From a virus, in IMG/VR virus record IMGVR_UViG_3300030406_001148, positions 1-24,108 of that record: a stretch of DNA of 24,108 nucleotides. One strand, given 5' to 3'. The position numbers were made by a program, and so were the translations under genes. The notes beneath the pieces are model-generated. The model saw only the letters and a program-made list of their open reading frames with translations, did no database searches and was not told the DNA's origin. This document shows, one piece after another, positions 22,349-24,108 of the stretch (its first letter is position 1; the number at the start of each line of letters is the position of its first letter).

Positions 22349-22946
22349 AATAAAAGAGGTTTACGTCCCAAAAATAAGATTATGGGAAGTACAGCCACCA
22401 ATATTAGATACTATTTATAAACCAGTTGTAGATATTCCAGGATGTGTTGATGCTCATAGAAATAATTTAACAGGACTGATAAATGAAGATGAACTAGGCA
22501 CATATCAAGCCTGTGGTACATTTAATATCCCTAGCTTTGAACCGCTTGAATATAATCCTGCAAATTTTATATATACAACACCTGCAAAACAACAGGAACA
22601 AAAACAACAGCAACCTCCACAGCAAAAACCTCAGATAACACAAAAGAAAAAAGATGAAGAATTAGAAATACCACCCTGTCCTAGTAACAAAGAGCAAAAA
22701 ATTGGAGATTTTCGTAACGATAAAAAGCTGGAACGTGTTATTGGCTATGAAAGAGGGCAAAATGGGATTGAATGTATCACTTTGTATGAAGACGTACCGT
22801 TCATCTCCCAATACATTCCAAGTTTTAAGCAGTTTACTGGGGTTTTTAGTCTTGCTTTGGTCGGCTGTTCTGCTCCGATCATTCTTAATTTAGTAAAACC
22901 AGTAGTAAAAAATGTGATAAAGAAGCTAACAAAGAAAAAAGAATAA
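22326..22946 (+). CDS. Tail-anchored membrane protein, IRLW...GCV.AHR family
   Basis: 206 residues. Residues 1-80 contain EVYVPKIRLWEVQPPILDTI, VDIPGCVDAHRNN and a polar YQACGTFNIPSFEP. Residues 86-112 are Gln/Pro/Lys-rich linker (EQKQQQPPQQKPQ). Residues 115-165 contain PPCPSNKEQKIGDFRND, ERVIGYER and CITLYEDVPFISQYIPS. One hydrophobic helix lies at ~168-190 (FTGVFSLALVGCSAPIILNL), with a very basic tail (KPVVKNVIKKLTKKKE). I recall this layout in a conserved cyanophage protein of unknown function. It appears to be C-tail-anchored with the basic end cytoplasmic. Cys residues at 40, 63, 118 and 150 could pair in the periplasm. A role in lysis or in the virion cannot be told apart here. Confidence 0.65.
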   Translation: MTKILKIEIKEVYVPKIRLWEVQPPILDTIYKPVVDIPGCVDAHRNNLTGLINEDELGTYQACGTFNIPSFEPLEYNPANFIYTTPAKQQEQKQQQPPQQKPQITQKKKDEELEIPPCPSNKEQKIGDFRNDKKLERVIGYERGQNGIECITLYEDVPFISQYIPSFKQFTGVFSLALVGCSAPIILNLVKPVVKNVIKKLTKKKE

Positions 22947-22972
22947 CATTGTTACGATTTTAAAACATATAC

Positions 22973-22999
22973 AAAGTGATGACACTTTAATGATAAACT
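22973..22999 (+). promoter_or_regulatory. Dyad and extended -10 before a new gene module
   Basis: Perfect inverted repeat AAAGTG (22973-22978), spacer ATGA, CACTTT (22983-22988), followed by TGATAAACT (22991-22999), which fits an extended -10. The dyad would lie between -35 and -16, where a repressor commonly sits. No T-run follows the dyad, so it is not a terminator. This 81-base gap is the largest break after the tail genes and precedes the gene at 23028. Confidence 0.3.
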
Positions 23000-23027
23000 A
23001 TGAAGGCAATAACATTTATGAGGTTTT

Positions 23028-23336
23028 ATGAAACTTTCCATACAAAACAAAACAAGTCATCATCTTGAAGATAATGATGAATTTTACTTTGACAATGATA
23101 TTTTGAACGATAAAGTTCATTTATTTTTTAAATCAAATCGTAGCGTTGATGAATACTCAATAAGAGGTCATCAATTTTTAAATTCTTTTGAACTTTCTAT
23201 TAATACTTTAGGTATTGAGCATGACATAATGCTTAAAAAACTTGGCAATATTATTTTTGCAAGAATTAAACAACTTGAAAAAGATATGGAGATGGTTCGT
23301 GCTCACGAAGATTTACAAAAAAAGGAGGCGGTATGA
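23028..23336 (+). CDS. Hypothetical protein upstream of the ParB-like gene
   Basis: 102 residues. Polar, with Asp/Asn-rich N-terminal half (HHLEDNDEFYFDNDILNDKV, HLFFKSNRS) and a helical C-terminal half (LGNIIFARIKQLEKDMEMVR). I do not recognise a family. It has a gagg Shine-Dalgarno 4 bases before ATG, unlike most of the structural genes. The end overlaps the ParB-like gene by ATGA and its last codons contain that gene's Shine-Dalgarno. The pairing suggests a shared role, possibly regulation or partition, but that is inference. No membrane segment. Confidence 0.55.
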   Translation: MKLSIQNKTSHHLEDNDEFYFDNDILNDKVHLFFKSNRSVDEYSIRGHQFLNSFELSINTLGIEHDIMLKKLGNIIFARIKQLEKDMEMVRAHEDLQKKEAV

Positions 23337-23341
23337 CCTCC
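23321..23341 (+). promoter_or_regulatory. Strong Shine-Dalgarno sequestered in a hairpin over the ParB-like start
   Basis: AAAGGAGG (23321-23328) precedes ATG 23333 by 4 bases. GGAGG (23324-23328) can pair fully with CCTCC (23337-23341), which leaves an 8-base loop, cggtatga, holding the start codon and the stop of the upstream gene. Binding of this stem would block translation. A second possible hairpin, GCCCTC/GAGGGC (23354-23359, 23372-23377), follows. Confidence 0.5.
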
Positions 23342-24108
23342 CAAGCTCAAAATGCCCTCTCAACTGTATATGAGGGCTTAGACTATTCTCTAGAATTTAT
23401 TACACCAGAAAAAGCACAGTTTTATCTAACAAAAAACTTTGAAAATAACCGCAAGATTAGTACAAATAATCTTGAAGAATTAAAAAGAGAAATGAGAAAT
23501 AATCGTTTCATCTTATCTGATTCTGCCATTTGTTTTGATGCAGATGGCACTTTGGTTAATGGTCAGCATAGATTAATGGCTGTTGTTCAGACAGGAATGA
23601 CTCAACCATTTCTTGTTGTTAAAAATATGCCTAGCAAATCTAAACAGATTATGGATGTTGGTAAGTCTAGGTGTATGTCTGATCGTATTACTGTTAGTGG
23701 TGTCAGGATAAGTAGAAGAGATTGTGCAACCATAAGACACGCTATGGCTGCTATAAATAGCACAACTGGTACTGAGCAATACTCTAGACCATGCCATGAT
23801 GCCATAGTTGCAGAAACTTATTTGAAACATAATCAGTTTCTTTATCTTATGGGTAAAGTTTGTCCTACTAACACAACCAGAGTTAGATCATTTTTTCTTG
23901 GAGCAGCACTAAAAATTTATGCTGAGATGACTTATAACAGCCAACACTCAAGACATAAAAAATATAACCATACAATGAATCCTAAAGAAAGAGCATTGCA
24001 TTGGTTAAATATTGTCACTACAGGTATGGCAAGTCCTATTGATGGCATTGATAGAGATATTAAGCCATACGATAGAGCAGCACAGATTATTTTTACCAAA
24101 TCTTGTGA
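23333..24108 (+). CDS. ParB-like nuclease / partition-domain protein, partial at 3' end
   Basis: 258 residues to the window edge. ITPEKAQFYL, then RKISTNNLEELKREMRNNRF, then SDSAICFDADGTLVNGQHRL and AVVQTG make the ParB/sulfiredoxin-like pattern with the typical NGQHRL core motif. KNMPSKSKQIMDVGKSR follows. I know this arrangement from many phages, where it is annotated ParB-like nuclease or partition protein. The rest is helical with many His/Arg/Lys (VRSFFLGAALKIYAEM; MNPKERALHWLNIV). The real function could be DNA binding, or NTP-dependent clamp activity as in chromosomal ParB; neither is shown. Base use (cgc, gcc, ctc codons near the start) differs from the tail genes. A second hairpin at the 5' end hints at translational control. 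Confidence 0.7.
   Translation, partial: MTSQAQNALSTVYEGLDYSLEFITPEKAQFYLTKNFENNRKISTNNLEELKREMRNNRFILSDSAICFDADGTLVNGQHRLMAVVQTGMTQPFLVVKNMPSKSKQIMDVGKSRCMSDRITVSGVRISRRDCATIRHAMAAINSTTGTEQYSRPCHDAIVAETYLKHNQFLYLMGKVCPTNTTRVRSFFLGAALKIYAEMTYNSQHSRHKKYNHTMNPKERALHWLNIVTTGMASPIDGIDRDIKPYDRAAQIIFTKSC

Noticed and set aside
22940-22960. Palindrome taacattgtta after the tail-anchored gene as a terminator
   Set aside because: There is no loop room for a real hairpin and no U-tract directly after. Nothing to support termination here.
23573-23830. Two minus-strand frames (67 and 85 residues) over the ParB-like gene
   Set aside because: Both are shadows; the plus-strand frame has the NGQHRL core motif and a strong Shine-Dalgarno.

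Overview
The window reads as the late (virion-structure) half of a tailed phage with a long, non-contractile tail (siphovirus type). It is strongly A+T-rich, with codons such as aga, gga, tta and act. Several small proteins (a CxxC zinc-ribbon protein, a protein with an IRLW...PP...GCV.AHR motif, and single-TM proteins with YxxSPxFE) look to me like families of marine cyanophages, so a Prochlorococcus/Synechococcus-type or related uncultured marine phage is my best guess. That host assignment rests on memory of families, not on a search. No tRNA, integrase, insertion sequence or CRISPR array was seen. All genes but one small membrane-protein candidate run on the plus strand.

Layout. 1-267 is the C-terminus of a major capsid protein, closed by a clear intrinsic terminator. 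359-2332 holds four small head-completion and neck genes in the usual order: connector, head closure, gp10-like neck protein and tail terminator. 2390-3160 is the tail tube protein. 3217-3746 is the tail assembly chaperone pair, with the second part in the -1 frame behind a perfect C CCA AAA slippery heptamer. 3794-6445 is the tape measure (883 aa). 6442-11308 is the tail tip: an L/DUF1833-like protein, an NlpC/P60-like protein and a 1346-residue J-like protein, the last two overlapping deeply. 11308-13074 holds three small virion proteins, two of which look like extra copies of the tail tube core.

13110-21308 is a fibre region: a fibre with a long decapeptide repeat array, a 1146-aa fibre ending in a peptidase S74 intramolecular chaperone, three small proteins, and a third fibre with repeated ELYYDNVKK units. 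21301-22946 is an accessory block of short, tightly overlapping genes, mostly predicted single-pass membrane proteins, including a tandem paralogous pair and one antisense gene that shares a CATG start with its neighbour. This is where a lysis cassette might lie, but no recognisable endolysin or holin is visible. From 23028 a different module begins, with a small unknown protein and a ParB-like protein that runs off the window. Its start codon and strong Shine-Dalgarno lie inside a predicted hairpin.

How the genes work together: capsid, connector and head closure make the filled head; tail terminator, tube, chaperones and tape measure build a tail of roughly 130 nm (from tape-measure length); L/K/J-like proteins form the tip; and three separate fibre proteins probably give host recognition. 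The most notable signals are the frameshift site, the tube-fold paralogs, the decapeptide array, the antisense membrane gene and the structured start of the ParB-like gene.
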